A stretch of 64,000 bases of DNA from Hyphomicrobium sp. 99 (GTDB taxonomy: Bacteria; Pseudomonadota; Alphaproteobacteria; Rhizobiales; Hyphomicrobiaceae), in contig NZ_KQ031382.1 in the NCBI RefSeq assembly GCF_000384335.2, positions 1,054,001 through 1,118,000 of the forward strand, read 5' to 3'. This document shows, in pieces, positions 45,246-53,580 of this stretch. Position 1 is the stretch's first letter. Every line of letters starts with the position of its first letter. The translations under genes and the position numbers were made by a program. The notes under the pieces were generated by a model. The model had not been told where the DNA came from and searched no databases. It was given only the letters and a program-made list of their open reading frames with translations.

Positions 45246-45512
45246 TTATTGCGGACGGGTTTTTCGTGTGACCGGGGTTCCCGTCATGACCGAACGGCAA
45301 TCGGGACTGAGCTTGCTGAGATACCGGTGGAGACACGCAACGATACGGTCTTCATCAGGAATTTGTGCCGAGCAGAATCGGAAGACGTCGGGTGTGCATG
45401 CGTCTTGCTCTTCTTGCGTGCCGCTGTGAGCGTAGCCTTCAGTCGAAATCCCACAGACGAGCACAGCGCCAATTAGCGCTAACGATGCCCTGAGCGCTCC
45501 CGAATTCGTCAC
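45246..45512 (-). CDS. Small secreted cysteine-rich protein (copy 2)
   Basis: Protein of 88 residues, paralogue of the neighbouring gene: signal sequence ending GYAHSG, then ACTPDVFRFCSAQIPDEDRI and VACLHRYLSKLSPDCRSV with the same four-Cys pattern. The start is a GTG at 45512 with GGA a few bases upstream. The two genes are probably co-transcribed and arose by tandem duplication, with about half the residues of the mature domain still identical. Function unknown. Confidence 0.7.
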   Translation of the reverse strand: MTNSGALRASLALIGAVLVCGISTEGYAHSGTQEEQDACTPDVFRFCSAQIPDEDRIVACLHRYLSKLSPDCRSVMTGTPVTRKTRPQ

Positions 45513-45646
45513 TTTTCCAAGCCCTCACTGATGAAAGGGGAAGTGGCTTCGGCATATGCCCAGAACCCGTGTTGAGACTAAGGCAGCAGGCCCGGAGAAC
45601 GGCGCTCGCCGGGCATTTTACCAAGTCTCAGAAAGCGTCGGCGTAC

Positions 45647-46105
45647 TTAAGGGGCGGTTCCGGATGCCGGAGCGCTGGGCGAAGGCGTGGCGGCCGGCGG
45701 TTCCTCGGACGTCGAAGGTGTGGTCGCGGCCGGAGGTTCGGTGCTCGATGTCGTGCTCGGCGCCGACGACGGCGCAGCAGCACTTTCCTGGGTCGCTGCT
45801 GAGCGAACTTCACAAAGCGTCGACGAGTCGAGCGATGTCTTGTTCATGAAGGCCCAGTTCGCGAACGCGACGTAGCAAACCGCCACGGCTTCTCTGTTCT
45901 GCAGCGTAACGATGACGTTGTCGGTCTTCACCTTTTCGGTGACGCGCTTCGCAACATCGAGCGGTATCAGCGTTACGGATTTGACTTCGAAGCCCTTGGC
46001 GACGAGCGAAGTAAACGACGACTGCATCCGCTCGTCCGCCGAAGCTGTGACGGGAAGCAAACCCATGATGGCGGCAAATACGAGTCCGGGGCCAATGCTG
46101 CGCAT
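45647..46105 (-). CDS. Secreted hypothetical protein with Pro/Ser/Thr/Ala-rich tail
   Basis: Protein of 152 residues with a signal sequence (to VTASADE), a compact domain of about 75 residues (FTSLVAKGFEVKSVTLIPLD to TSLDSSTLCEVRSA) containing two Cys that could pair, and a low-complexity tail of about 45 residues made mostly of A, P, S, T and E. The ATG at 46105 has GAGGAT upstream. I do not recognise the domain. The tail looks like an extended surface or periplasmic spacer. Length and composition argue for a real exported protein. Confidence 0.65.
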   Translation of the reverse strand: MRSIGPGLVFAAIMGLLPVTASADERMQSSFTSLVAKGFEVKSVTLIPLDVAKRVTEKVKTDNVIVTLQNREAVAVCYVAFANWAFMNKTSLDSSTLCEVRSAATQESAAAPSSAPSTTSSTEPPAATTPSTSEEPPAATPSPSAPASGTAP

Positions 46106-46251
46106 AAGATCCTCACTGCTCCTGGGGACGTTCGCTATTCCGTAAAAACGTCACTACTACGGCGCGGCGCACCCCTCAATACGCCAACTCATGGCGCACG
46201 TTTAGACTTGGGGACAAGAATCGCTGTCCAAGCGGCAGCTAATCGCCAGCG

Positions 46252-47124
46252 CTAATTGGTGGATTCGTGAGGATAAAAAATCGCCACTGGCGCGGCATAG
46301 TCGGGCGGAGCGAGGCTAGATGGGATTTCTTCGCCGCTCTTGAGGAAATCAGGCAAAAAATGCGTATGGGCGCCGGTCGGTGATTGTTCTCCCGGCGAGG
46401 GAATCTTGGCGAAGACCTCAATGCGTGCCGCCGCACTCTCGACCACGCGGTTCGGACTGGCAGATATGATCTGCATGCCAATCGTGGCCATCACTTCGGA
46501 CCAGTGACGGCCACTTTGACCCGCCAACGAAGATGCAAAAACGTCATCGCCGGTGCGGACGCAGAACCGCGAGTTCTTGCGGCCGATGCCATAATCAAAA
46601 AGCTGCTGCCCCTGATGATCGGCATCGATCGCATCTCTGTCCGGGCCGAGCGATTGAAGGACCGACGACGAAGCGATCGTCGCGCGGGCCTTCGGGAGAC
46701 CGAGGACGATCGGGCCGCCTTCGCTAAAAGAAAAGGCCCGAACTTTGTCGCTCAGGCGCAGACGGAATGCGGCATCTGGCGCGCGTGCGATGATCGGATC
46801 CGATCCAGCTTCGACACTGATCGTGCGTGCGGCGGTACAAGGGAATTCCGCGACCGCACCCGGCGCGCCGGTCACCCACGTCCCACGTCGCGCTTCGATG
46901 GTCTCAGCCGCCCAGTCGACGAGTTCCTCGCGCGTCCAAGGCAGAAGCCGCACGCGAACGGATAGTTTGGAAAGCCGCGCAGGCAGATTCGACCAGACGG
47001 CGTCGCGCTGGCTTTCGCTCATGGCAACCCAGTCGCCGATCTCGCCGCCAGTACGGCCGCATCCGAGGCAATAGCCCGTTGCATCGTCGAGCTTGCAAAT
47101 GCCAATGCAGGGCGAGTGGCGCAT
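46252..47124 (-). CDS. DUF1289 domain protein with unknown C-terminal domain
   Basis: Protein of 290 residues. The first 50 form a DUF1289 domain with the Cys pattern of that family (SPCIGICKLDDATGYCLGCG, then WVAMSESQRDAVW), probably a small metal- or cluster-binding unit. DUF1289 proteins are usually 60-90 residues, so the remaining 220 residues are an extra part that I do not recognise. It has segments such as FPCTAARTISVEAGSDPIIA and GRKNSRFCVRTGDDVF and no membrane segment. Its neighbours (secreted proteins, cobalt transporter) give no clear hint of function. Confidence 0.7.
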   Translation of the reverse strand: MRHSPCIGICKLDDATGYCLGCGRTGGEIGDWVAMSESQRDAVWSNLPARLSKLSVRVRLLPWTREELVDWAAETIEARRGTWVTGAPGAVAEFPCTAARTISVEAGSDPIIARAPDAAFRLRLSDKVRAFSFSEGGPIVLGLPKARATIASSSVLQSLGPDRDAIDADHQGQQLFDYGIGRKNSRFCVRTGDDVFASSLAGQSGRHWSEVMATIGMQIISASPNRVVESAAARIEVFAKIPSPGEQSPTGAHTHFLPDFLKSGEEIPSSLAPPDYAAPVAIFYPHESTN

Positions 47125-47230
47125 CAGGGCGAAACGTCTTTCAAACGGATGATGAGAGGAAAATCATATTGAAATGGAGGCGGCACCCTTGGCGCGCCTC
47201 CACTTTGCGTTCTGAACATGAACACGGTCG

Positions 47231-47947
47231 TTAGCGCGCCAGTCTTTCGCGATCGCCGGCAATGAGCCAGCCGAACAGCAACCCGATCGCCGCCCAGAGA
47301 ATGAACTGGGTACCCAATGAGGCGATGCGGAAGTTCCAAAGCAGATCCGCAGGAAACTTCTCAGGCACTTCGTTGATCACCGGCAGAGCGTAGGCAGCGA
47401 TGACGACCAGCACGAGATAGACCGCAGCTCCGACGATCGATGCAGTCCAGCCGCCCAACGTATCGAAGGCTTGCCTTCCGAAGCTGATGGCGATGGCCAG
47501 CGCAAAGAGCGAGAAGACAATCATCCCGAAATAGAGTTCGGTCCGATAGCTAATCGTCTCGCCTTGTCCCACAGCCGGCGGATTTGCCGGATACTTGAGG
47601 TAAGGCACGAGATACAACACCAAAAAGCCGACTGCGGCGATCACGAGCGCCGTGCTACGCGGTGGTAGATGGAGTAGACGGCCGCTGATGAATGCGTAGG
47701 CGAGTGCAAAAAGACCGCCAAGGGCCGTCCCATATAACGCGACGCCGGTTAGAAGGCCGACGCTCGCCTGCACATCACGGCTGACGAGCTCAGGTTCCTC
47801 GGCTTCGCCTGGGGCAGGCGTATGAGCCGCTTCCTCGAACGCAATTGCGCGGTCGACCTGCGGTTCGCCGATGATCTTCGCAAACCCAAATGCCAATAGA
47901 CTAGCGATGAGCCCAGCAATCATGCCGCGCATCAGCAGAGCTCCCAT
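47231..47947 (-). CDS. cbtA: Cobalt transporter subunit CbtA
   Basis: Inner-membrane protein of 238 residues with five to six helices, matching the CbtA family of predicted cobalt importers (MRGMIAGLIASLLAFGFAK start, EPQVDRAIAFE, YLVPYLKYPANPPAVG, and the final WAAIGLLFGWLI helix). The ATG at 47947 has GGAG upstream and follows CbtB by 18 bp. Both genes are downstream of a cobalamin riboswitch, so they are shut off when B12 is plentiful. They would feed cobalt to cobalamin synthesis needed by the diol dehydratase and HpnJ. Confidence 0.9.
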   Translation of the reverse strand: MGALLMRGMIAGLIASLLAFGFAKIIGEPQVDRAIAFEEAAHTPAPGEAEEPELVSRDVQASVGLLTGVALYGTALGGLFALAYAFISGRLLHLPPRSTALVIAAVGFLVLYLVPYLKYPANPPAVGQGETISYRTELYFGMIVFSLFALAIAISFGRQAFDTLGGWTASIVGAAVYLVLVVIAAYALPVINEVPEKFPADLLWNFRIASLGTQFILWAAIGLLFGWLIAGDRERLAR

Positions 47948-47965
47948 GTCGAGGTCTCCGCAACG

Positions 47966-48178
47966 TTAATGGCAGGGGAAGCCGAGCAGATGGCGCCCGT
48001 CGTGCACGAACTCGTGCACATACATGCTATTGAAGAGTGAGGTAGCGCCTTCTTCGACGCCCACGAAGTACATGGCGAGAATGAACAGCAACCCGGCGAA
48101 AACCGCCCAGGGCAAAATCTCTTTGAGAGGGATGGGCGCGCCAATCGAGCTGCCCGAAATGATTGCAGATTGTGACAT
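47966..48178 (-). CDS. cbtB: Cobalt transporter subunit CbtB
   Basis: Small membrane protein of 70 residues with a single helix (WAVFAGLLFILAMYFVGVEEG) and a His-rich C-terminus (HEFVHDGRHLLGFPCH) that should bind cobalt outside the membrane, as is typical of CbtB. The ATG at 48178 has AAGGAGG 9 bp upstream. The gene is the first after the cobalamin riboswitch and is followed at once by cbtA. Confidence 0.92.
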   Translation of the reverse strand: MSQSAIISGSSIGAPIPLKEILPWAVFAGLLFILAMYFVGVEEGATSLFNSMYVHEFVHDGRHLLGFPCH

Positions 48179-48233
48179 AGGCAAGTGCCTCCTTGGGATT
48201 TACGCGTCCCGTTTCAAGCTGTGGCGCTAATCA

Positions 48234-48332
48234 TAGGAGGGTCTGACTTTCGATGGACGGTATGGACGTCCCCGATTACAGTGGCGCGACCGTTCCGGAA
48301 TCTCACCGGCTTCCTGCCTATGACGATGCGCC
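48234..48332 (-). ncRNA. Cobalamin riboswitch upstream of cbtBA
   Basis: On the minus strand the conserved B12-riboswitch core is plain: GGAAGCCGGTGAGATTCCGG, followed by CGGTCGCGCCACTGTAAT (the B12 box area), and closing with GAAAGTCAGACC. It lies about 55 bp before the cbtB start, with the ribosome site AAGGAGG downstream. This arrangement suits B12-dependent repression of cobalt uptake, probably by sequestering the ribosome site. Confidence 0.95.
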
Positions 48333-48336
48333 CACC

Positions 48337-48364
48337 ACCATAAGCCCGGCCGTAATTTTGTCAA
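48337..48364 (-). promoter_or_regulatory. Sigma-70-type promoter of riboswitch-cbtBA
   Basis: TTGACA (48364-48359) and TATGGT (48342-48337) are 16 bp apart on the minus strand. They place the transcript start near 48330, just before the riboswitch core. The -35 box is only 18 bp from the divergent phosphatase-like gene. Confidence 0.65.
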
Positions 48365-48382
48365 CGTAAGCAACCGGCCTGC

Positions 48383-48943
48383 ATGAAGTCGCGCCTCACA
48401 TTCATCGCCAACGCCTCGACCGCTGCCGTCAGGGCCGCCGCCTTTCCGCTAGACGAGGGGATCGACGACTTCGGCAAAAGAGATGCCGCAGCTCTCGCCA
48501 AGGAGCTGAGCCGCTCTGGCGTCGCCCTGACGAGCCCTGCCGCGCGGGCAAGGGAAACGGCCTCGGCACTCGGGTTCGATGCGACAATCGAGGATGACCT
48601 GCGAGACCTCGATCTTGGTCGCTGGGCGGGACACAAGCTTTCCGAGATCGCCGAGACCGAGCCGGAGGCTTTCCAAAGCTGGCTGTCCGATCCGGGCTCT
48701 ATCCCACACGGCGGAGAGAGCGTTGAGGCACTTGTCGCGCGCATGGGAACTTGGCTGAACGCCGTATTGCGACGCCAGGAAAATATTATCGCAATTACGC
48801 ATCCAGCCATCATGCGTGCCGCGATCATCGCGGCCCTCAACGCAGGTCCGGCATCGTTTTGGCATATTGATATAGCGCCGTTGAGCATTCTCGAACTAAG
48901 TTCCAACGGGCAACGTTGGACGCTTCGCGCACTCAAGAACTGA
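48383..48943 (+). CDS. Histidine phosphatase-like protein lacking the catalytic histidine
   Basis: Protein of 186 residues with the fold signature of the phosphoglycerate mutase/histidine phosphatase family, related to CobC-like proteins found next to cbt genes: SPAARARETASAL, DLDLGRWAG, PHGGES and the late ITHPAIMRAA (His140). The first motif, normally RHG at the first strand, reads IANAS here, with Asn10 at the place of the phosphorylated His. The classical mechanism should therefore fail. The protein may bind a phosphorylated ligand without cleaving it, or have lost function. It is divergent from cbtBA with the promoter between, which suggests a link to cobalamin metabolism. Confidence 0.78.
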   Translation: MKSRLTFIANASTAAVRAAAFPLDEGIDDFGKRDAAALAKELSRSGVALTSPAARARETASALGFDATIEDDLRDLDLGRWAGHKLSEIAETEPEAFQSWLSDPGSIPHGGESVEALVARMGTWLNAVLRRQENIIAITHPAIMRAAIIAALNAGPASFWHIDIAPLSILELSSNGQRWTLRALKN

Positions 48944-49213
48944 AGTGCCGCGAGAATTATTTCTCAAAACGGCGGACATTCGTAATCGGCAGTCCAACAC
49001 TTTCAAACACGCTGACGGACAGTTCGTTCGCAAAATTCGTCCCGGAAAGGGGCCCGCGATAACATCCCAGATACTCTAGAATATCATACCCGATTGTCGG
49101 GAAAAACTGGCACGTGCACTAATTAGACGTGAGCTGACGGAATGCTCGGCACCTATTCCACTCCCATTCCGTGTCGACGCTCGAACTGAGCCCCCCAGTT
49201 AAGCGAGGACAAT

Positions 49214-50935
49214 ATGGTCGGTATAAAAAACAGCCACGCTGGTGCGGCGCTGATGACGCTGTTCGCATGTGCTTCATTAACTCCCGCATCCGCTCAGGAA
49301 ATCGAACACCATAAGAAAGAAGCTCCGAAAGTCGAAGCACCCGCTCCAACTGTGACTCAGGAGATGCTGACGAACGCTGCGAGCGACGCCAAGCAGTTCC
49401 TGCACACGAACGCCAACTACGAGCAGACGCGCTTCTTTCCCGGCAAGCAGATCAATACCTCGAGCGTCTCGAAGCTTCGCCCCGCGTGGATCTTCCAGTT
49501 GGATGTGAAAGAGTCGCTCGCGACGACACCGATCATCGTCGGCGATGTCATGTACGTCACGACATCGTTCGATCATGTCTATGCGCTCAACGCCAAGACC
49601 GGCGAGCAGTACTGGCACTACAAGCACAAGATGGGACCGATCACGACCTACTGCTGCGGACCGAACAATCGCGGCGTCGCGGTGCTCGGTGACAAAGTTT
49701 ATTTCGCAACGCTTGACGCCAAGCTCGTCGCTCTCAACGCGAAAACGGGTAGCGTCGTCTGGGAGACGCAGCTCGCGGATCCCGAATTGGGCTACAGCGA
49801 AACGATGGCACCGACGGCTGTCAACGGCAAGATTTTGATCGGCACCAACGGCGGCGAATACGGCATCCGCGGCTTCGTTCGCGCATACGATGCCAATACC
49901 GGCAAGCAGGTCTGGAATTTCGATACGATCCCGGAAAATTCGGTGGGCGTCTGGGCCACGAAGGACGCGACCGGCAAGGATTTGCTTCGCAATATCGAGG
50001 CCGAAAAGGCGCAGCTCGCAAAAACGGGTGACCCATATAAAACGCTCGGCGGCGGCGTATGGCAGAACCCCGCAGTCGATCTCAAGCTGAACCGTGTGTA
50101 CTTCGTCGTCGGCAACCCATCGCCCGACCTAGACGGTTCGCTGCGCCCGGGCGACAACCTCTACACGGACTCGCTCGTCGCCGTCGATCTCGAGACTGGC
50201 AAGTACGTTTGCCATTTCCAGTTCATTCCGCACGACGTATGGGATCTCGACGCCGTTAGTCCGCCGGTTCTCATCGACGTCAAGGATAAGGACGGCAAGA
50301 CTGTTCCGGGCGTGCTCCACGCCGGAAAGACGGGGCACGTCTACGTCAACAAACGCGATGACTGCAGCATGATCCGCTTCTCGGAGCCGATGGTCGCTCA
50401 AGACAATATGTGGACCCTACCGACGCCGGAAGGCGCGCGCATGCTCCCCGGAGCCAACGGTGGCGTGGAATGGTCGCCAATCGCGGTCAATCAGAAGCTG
50501 AACCTCGCCTACGCCGTCAATCTTCATCAGCCCATGACGTATCAGGTGCAGAGTAGCCCCTATCCCGATGGCAAGCTGTGGCTCGGCGGCGCTTTCAAAG
50601 TCATCCCGACCGAAGAGTCATTCGGCAATGTCTCGGCGGTGAACTACAACACCGGCAAGCTCAAGTGGAAGGTGGAGACGCCGCAGCCCATGATGGGCGG
50701 CGCGCTCGCGACCGCTGGCGATCTGGTCTTCACCGGCGAAGCAAACGGCTGGTTCCGCGCCTACAACGCCGAGAGCGGAAAGATCTTGTGGTCCTTCCAG
50801 TGCGGCGCCGGCGTCAACGCGCCGCCTGCCGCCTACACGCTCGACGGCAAGGAATACATTGTTGTCGGAGCAGGCGGAAACACGCAGATCGATTTCAAGC
50901 GAGGCAACAATATCATTGCCTTCACGCTTAACTAA
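49214..50935 (+). CDS. PQQ-dependent alcohol dehydrogenase (quinoprotein), methanol/ethanol family
   Basis: Periplasmic eight-bladed quinoprotein of 573 residues with a signal sequence (to PASAQE). The vicinal disulfide Cys147-Cys148 ([10 protein letters not shown]) and metal ligands Glu215 (GGEYG) and Asn285 (VWQNPA) are visible. So are the catalytic Asp325 (LVAVDLETG) and the family tryptophan-docking repeats ([34 protein letters not shown]). Two residues after Asp325 is Glu327, where lanthanide enzymes have Asp and MxaF has Ala. GAGGA lies 4-5 bp before the ATG. A dihaem cytochrome gene follows, the likely electron acceptor. The substrate alcohol is unknown. Confidence 0.88.
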   Translation: MVGIKNSHAGAALMTLFACASLTPASAQEIEHHKKEAPKVEAPAPTVTQEMLTNAASDAKQFLHTNANYEQTRFFPGKQINTSSVSKLRPAWIFQLDVKESLATTPIIVGDVMYVTTSFDHVYALNAKTGEQYWHYKHKMGPITTYCCGPNNRGVAVLGDKVYFATLDAKLVALNAKTGSVVWETQLADPELGYSETMAPTAVNGKILIGTNGGEYGIRGFVRAYDANTGKQVWNFDTIPENSVGVWATKDATGKDLLRNIEAEKAQLAKTGDPYKTLGGGVWQNPAVDLKLNRVYFVVGNPSPDLDGSLRPGDNLYTDSLVAVDLETGKYVCHFQFIPHDVWDLDAVSPPVLIDVKDKDGKTVPGVLHAGKTGHVYVNKRDDCSMIRFSEPMVAQDNMWTLPTPEGARMLPGANGGVEWSPIAVNQKLNLAYAVNLHQPMTYQVQSSPYPDGKLWLGGAFKVIPTEESFGNVSAVNYNTGKLKWKVETPQPMMGGALATAGDLVFTGEANGWFRAYNAESGKILWSFQCGAGVNAPPAAYTLDGKEYIVVGAGGNTQIDFKRGNNIIAFTLN

Positions 50936-50950
50936 TCGAACGAGAAGCGC

Positions 50951-50979
50951 CCGGAAGGAGTGCCGAACGCTCCTTCCGG
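50951..50979 (+). terminator. Intercistronic hairpin between PQQ dehydrogenase and cytochrome c
   Basis: CCGGAAGGAG and CTCCTTCCGG form a perfect 10-bp stem around a 9-nt loop, 15 bp after the dehydrogenase stop. There is no T run, so partial termination or protection of the upstream mRNA 3' end is more likely than full termination. Confidence 0.6.
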
Positions 50980-51026
50980 ATTCGTTGAAGAGATCGTGAC
51001 CAATTCTGTCACTCGGAGTTCGCTCG

Positions 51027-51638
51027 ATGAAAGTGAAGCATTCTTTGCCGATCGCAATTGCGACCCTGGCCGTGGCGTTTCCGTTGACCTCGAGGATTGC
51101 GTCGGCCGCCAGCGTCGAGGAAAACGCGCAACTTTGTGCGAGCTGCCACGGCGAAAGCGGCATTCCGCAAGAGAAGACGACGCCGATCATCTGGGGGCAG
51201 AATGAAGGCTACCTCTACCTGCAACTTCGCGACTTCAAGAGCGGTGCGCGGAAGAACGATATAATGTCCGGGGTGGTCGCCGGTCTCGAGAAGGCTGATT
51301 TCAAGGCACTGGCCGCGCACTTCGCTGCGCTGAAGTGGCCCAATATCCAACAGCCTTCACCTCCGAAGGATGTCAGCAAAGCGGCACTGACGGTTATCGG
51401 CTCGATCGGGTGCACCTCGTGCCATCTCGATCAATATCAAGGTGACGGGACGACAGCGCGGCTTGCCGGGCAACAGGCGGAATACTTGCTGAAAACCATG
51501 ACGGCATTTCGCGACGGGTCGCGGGCCAACAACCCCGGAATGTCGGATCTCATGAAAGCAGCGCAACCCGCCGATCTCGGCCCCGTCGCACAGTATCTTG
51601 CGAGCCTTCAGGTCATTGGCGGCAAGGGCAACCAATAG
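51027..51638 (+). CDS. Dihaem cytochrome c (c4-like)
   Basis: Periplasmic cytochrome of 203 residues with a signal sequence (to RIASAASVEE) and two haem sites, CASCH (near residue 37) and CTSCH (near residue 131). These sit in two similar halves (ENAQLCASCHGESG, SIGCTSCHLDQYQGDG), the class I c4 layout. Each half ends with a Met-containing segment (GARKNDIMSG, NNPGMSDL) that can supply the sixth ligand. It follows the quinoprotein by 91 bp and is the probable electron acceptor from it, passing electrons to a terminal oxidase. Confidence 0.87.
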   Translation: MKVKHSLPIAIATLAVAFPLTSRIASAASVEENAQLCASCHGESGIPQEKTTPIIWGQNEGYLYLQLRDFKSGARKNDIMSGVVAGLEKADFKALAAHFAALKWPNIQQPSPPKDVSKAALTVIGSIGCTSCHLDQYQGDGTTARLAGQQAEYLLKTMTAFRDGSRANNPGMSDLMKAAQPADLGPVAQYLASLQVIGGKGNQ

Positions 51639-51640
51639 CC

Positions 51641-52570
51641 TTATCTGATCGTCAGTTTCTTGCGCAAAGCGTCATTGGTGGCAAGATCGGCTGCCGACTT
51701 GCCGGCTTTGTCGTGCAAAGTTTTGTCGGCCCCCCTGGCCAGCAATACATCGACAGCTTTGTCGTGTCCGAGCGATGCGGCAATCATCAAAGCCGTCCGT
51801 CCGAGATTATCCTGATCGTTGATGTGTGCGCCATGATCGATGAGAAGCGCGAGCACGTCCGCCACATCATTTGAGCCGGCACCATCTTCGTGTCCTGCGG
51901 CCCACATGAGCGCGGTAAGATCATTACCGTAGCGAGCGTTGACGTCGACGGCATGATCGAGAAGCAAACGCACGACATTCGGAAAGCCACGGGCAACCGC
52001 GTAGCAGATCGGCGCCTTGCCAGTCGCGTCGGCCTTTTTCGGATCCCCGCCTTTGTCGAGGAGCAGGCGAACGACCTGTTCGTTGCCGGCAAACGACGCT
52101 GTTGCGATGGGGGTAAGACCGGTTCGGCCGGGAATGTTCACGTCCGCGCCGTGGGCGATAAGAAATCGGACTGCAGAAGGATTGTCCTCCTCCGACGCCG
52201 CAAAAAGCGCGGTTCCACCATCGAGATCACGCGCGTTGATGTCCGCGCCACGCTCAAGGAAAAGCTCGACGATATCGGTGTGGCCTGTCTTTGCGGCGTG
52301 AGCGAGGGGCATCGCACCAAGCCGATCGCGTGACGAAAGCGATGCGCCATCGTCCAGCAGTCTGCGCGCGAGTTCGATACAACCCTTATCGGCCGCAGCA
52401 ACGAGCGCTGCGTTCATCTCGAGGGGGCCTGCCGCTTGCTTGATCTGAATGTACCGCTGCTCTTGTTCTTGACAGACGCGCACGTTTGCGAACGCGGCGC
52501 CTGCAAAGGTCAAGCAGCAAAAAGAGGCAACGAGGAGGGAGTATACCGAAGTGCGGAGACCATGGGGCAC
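51641..52570 (-). CDS. Secreted ankyrin-repeat protein
   Basis: Protein of 309 residues with a signal sequence (hydrophobic stretch ending GAAFANVRVC) and seven to eight ankyrin repeats from about residue 60 to the end (for example PLAHAAKTGHTDIVELFLER, PIATASFAGNEQVVRLLLDK, ALMIAASLGHDKAVDVLLAR). It is likely periplasmic, as is the AnkB type. The start is the GTG at 52570, with AAGGAG 6 bp upstream; the upstream in-frame stretch is not protein-like. It converges on the cytochrome gene with 2 bp between stops. A role in protein contacts is expected, but the partner is unknown. Confidence 0.8.
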   Translation of the reverse strand: MPHGLRTSVYSLLVASFCCLTFAGAAFANVRVCQEQEQRYIQIKQAAGPLEMNAALVAAADKGCIELARRLLDDGASLSSRDRLGAMPLAHAAKTGHTDIVELFLERGADINARDLDGGTALFAASEEDNPSAVRFLIAHGADVNIPGRTGLTPIATASFAGNEQVVRLLLDKGGDPKKADATGKAPICYAVARGFPNVVRLLLDHAVDVNARYGNDLTALMWAAGHEDGAGSNDVADVLALLIDHGAHINDQDNLGRTALMIAASLGHDKAVDVLLARGADKTLHDKAGKSAADLATNDALRKKLTIR

Positions 52571-52598
52571 GGGAGGCTCCTTTGCCGGAGCCAAATGT

Positions 52599-52889
52599 TT
52601 AGCCCCGGAACCTTTTCGATTTCCATACTTCGTAACGGATCCGCGCGAGCTTGTAAGCGTCCGGTATGGACAAGGCCCACACGAACAGGCCACCGGCGGT
52701 GCGGCCGACAAGCGACTGCTCGGGCGTTGAGAAGTGCCAGGTGAAGAGCGCCATCAGTAACGTGAAGAAAGCAAATCTTAAGCCTCTTTCCAGGAAGCCG
52801 GCCGCGATATGCCCGCCGCCAGGAAAAACCACGGCGATGGCCAGAACCAGATAAGGGTTCAAGGGTGGACGTTCAACGATGGTGCTCAT
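52599..52889 (-). CDS. Small hypothetical membrane protein
   Basis: Protein of 96 residues with two or three hydrophobic segments (YLVLAIAVVFPGGGHIAAGF, LRFAFFTLLMALFTW, AGGLFVWALSIPDAYKLARI). The PGGGHIAAGF segment resembles the TM2-like motifs of small membrane proteins, where a Pro-Gly-rich turn precedes a helix. Its ATG overlaps the stop of the upstream gene by four bases (ATGA), so the two are co-translated. Function unknown. Confidence 0.65.
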   Translation of the reverse strand: MSTIVERPPLNPYLVLAIAVVFPGGGHIAAGFLERGLRFAFFTLLMALFTWHFSTPEQSLVGRTAGGLFVWALSIPDAYKLARIRYEVWKSKRFRG

Positions 52890-53560
52890 GCGGCTTGAAC
52901 TTCTCGCGCTTTATCGATTGCGGCACTCAAATCATCGAAATCCTTGAGGCGCGCCGCGAGCGCCTCCGGAGCAACGGCAGAGTCATCAAAACGAGATTGC
53001 CGTAAAATTAAATGTTGACCTCTGTCGCCTTCGCCCGCCTGCCAAATGAGGCGAAGACCCTTGCCTGTTACGGCAACTTCTTTCATGCGCTGCTCGGCAA
53101 AGATCCGTCGAAGAACGGGCGAGAGGCTATTGAGTAGATCCTGTGAAGCCCGTCCGCCGCCTTTTACGAGGATCTCCTGCGGGAGGCCCGAAGGCGGTTC
53201 GAGTATCCGCGCGTGATCGTGTGTCAGCGAGTAGAACTCGTTACCGGTCGGTCGGGCGAGCATCGAAAATTCCGGAAGCCCTGGGCGACGCTCAATCCGC
53301 GTCAACTTCATCCAGAGCTGAGGAAGCCTGCGAATGGTCATCGTATCTGGAAGGAGTTCGACGCGGATAAAGCATCCGCTGTGAAAACCTTCAAGGCTCG
53401 GAAACCCGTCTCCGCCATGAGTGATCACGGCATCGGAAAGAAGGTTTGCGCAACCGTCGAGCAGGGGGCGCCGCGCGGCTATGACCTTCGCGTGTTCGCG
53501 CATTGCGACGAACACAGTAGTCACCACTCCGATGATGGCGAACGTCAGGGATAAGTACAT
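52886..53560 (-). CDS. Hypothetical protein with N-terminal membrane anchor
   Basis: Protein of 224 residues with one N-terminal helix (LSLTFAIIGVVTTVFVAM) and a soluble remainder with mixed strands and helices (GCFIRVELLPDTMTIRRL, KGLRLIWQAGEGDRGQ). I do not recognise the domain. It is translationally linked to the small membrane protein downstream and separated from the permease operon by a strong hairpin, so it belongs to a separate two-gene unit. Function unknown. Confidence 0.62.
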   Translation of the reverse strand: MYLSLTFAIIGVVTTVFVAMREHAKVIAARRPLLDGCANLLSDAVITHGGDGFPSLEGFHSGCFIRVELLPDTMTIRRLPQLWMKLTRIERRPGLPEFSMLARPTGNEFYSLTHDHARILEPPSGLPQEILVKGGGRASQDLLNSLSPVLRRIFAEQRMKEVAVTGKGLRLIWQAGEGDRGQHLILRQSRFDDSAVAPEALAARLKDFDDLSAAIDKAREVQAA

Positions 53561-53580
53561 CGTGTTCCCGCCGAAGGATA

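Noticed and set aside
49109..49130. TGGCAC-containing sequence upstream of the PQQ dehydrogenase as a sigma-54 promoter
   Set aside because: The TGGCAC half is present but the required TTGC half at the right spacing is missing.
49137..49172. Inverted repeat ACGGAATG...CATTCCGT upstream of the PQQ dehydrogenase
   Set aside because: The 8-bp arms match but are 20 nt apart with no supporting features; too weak to call an operator or terminator.
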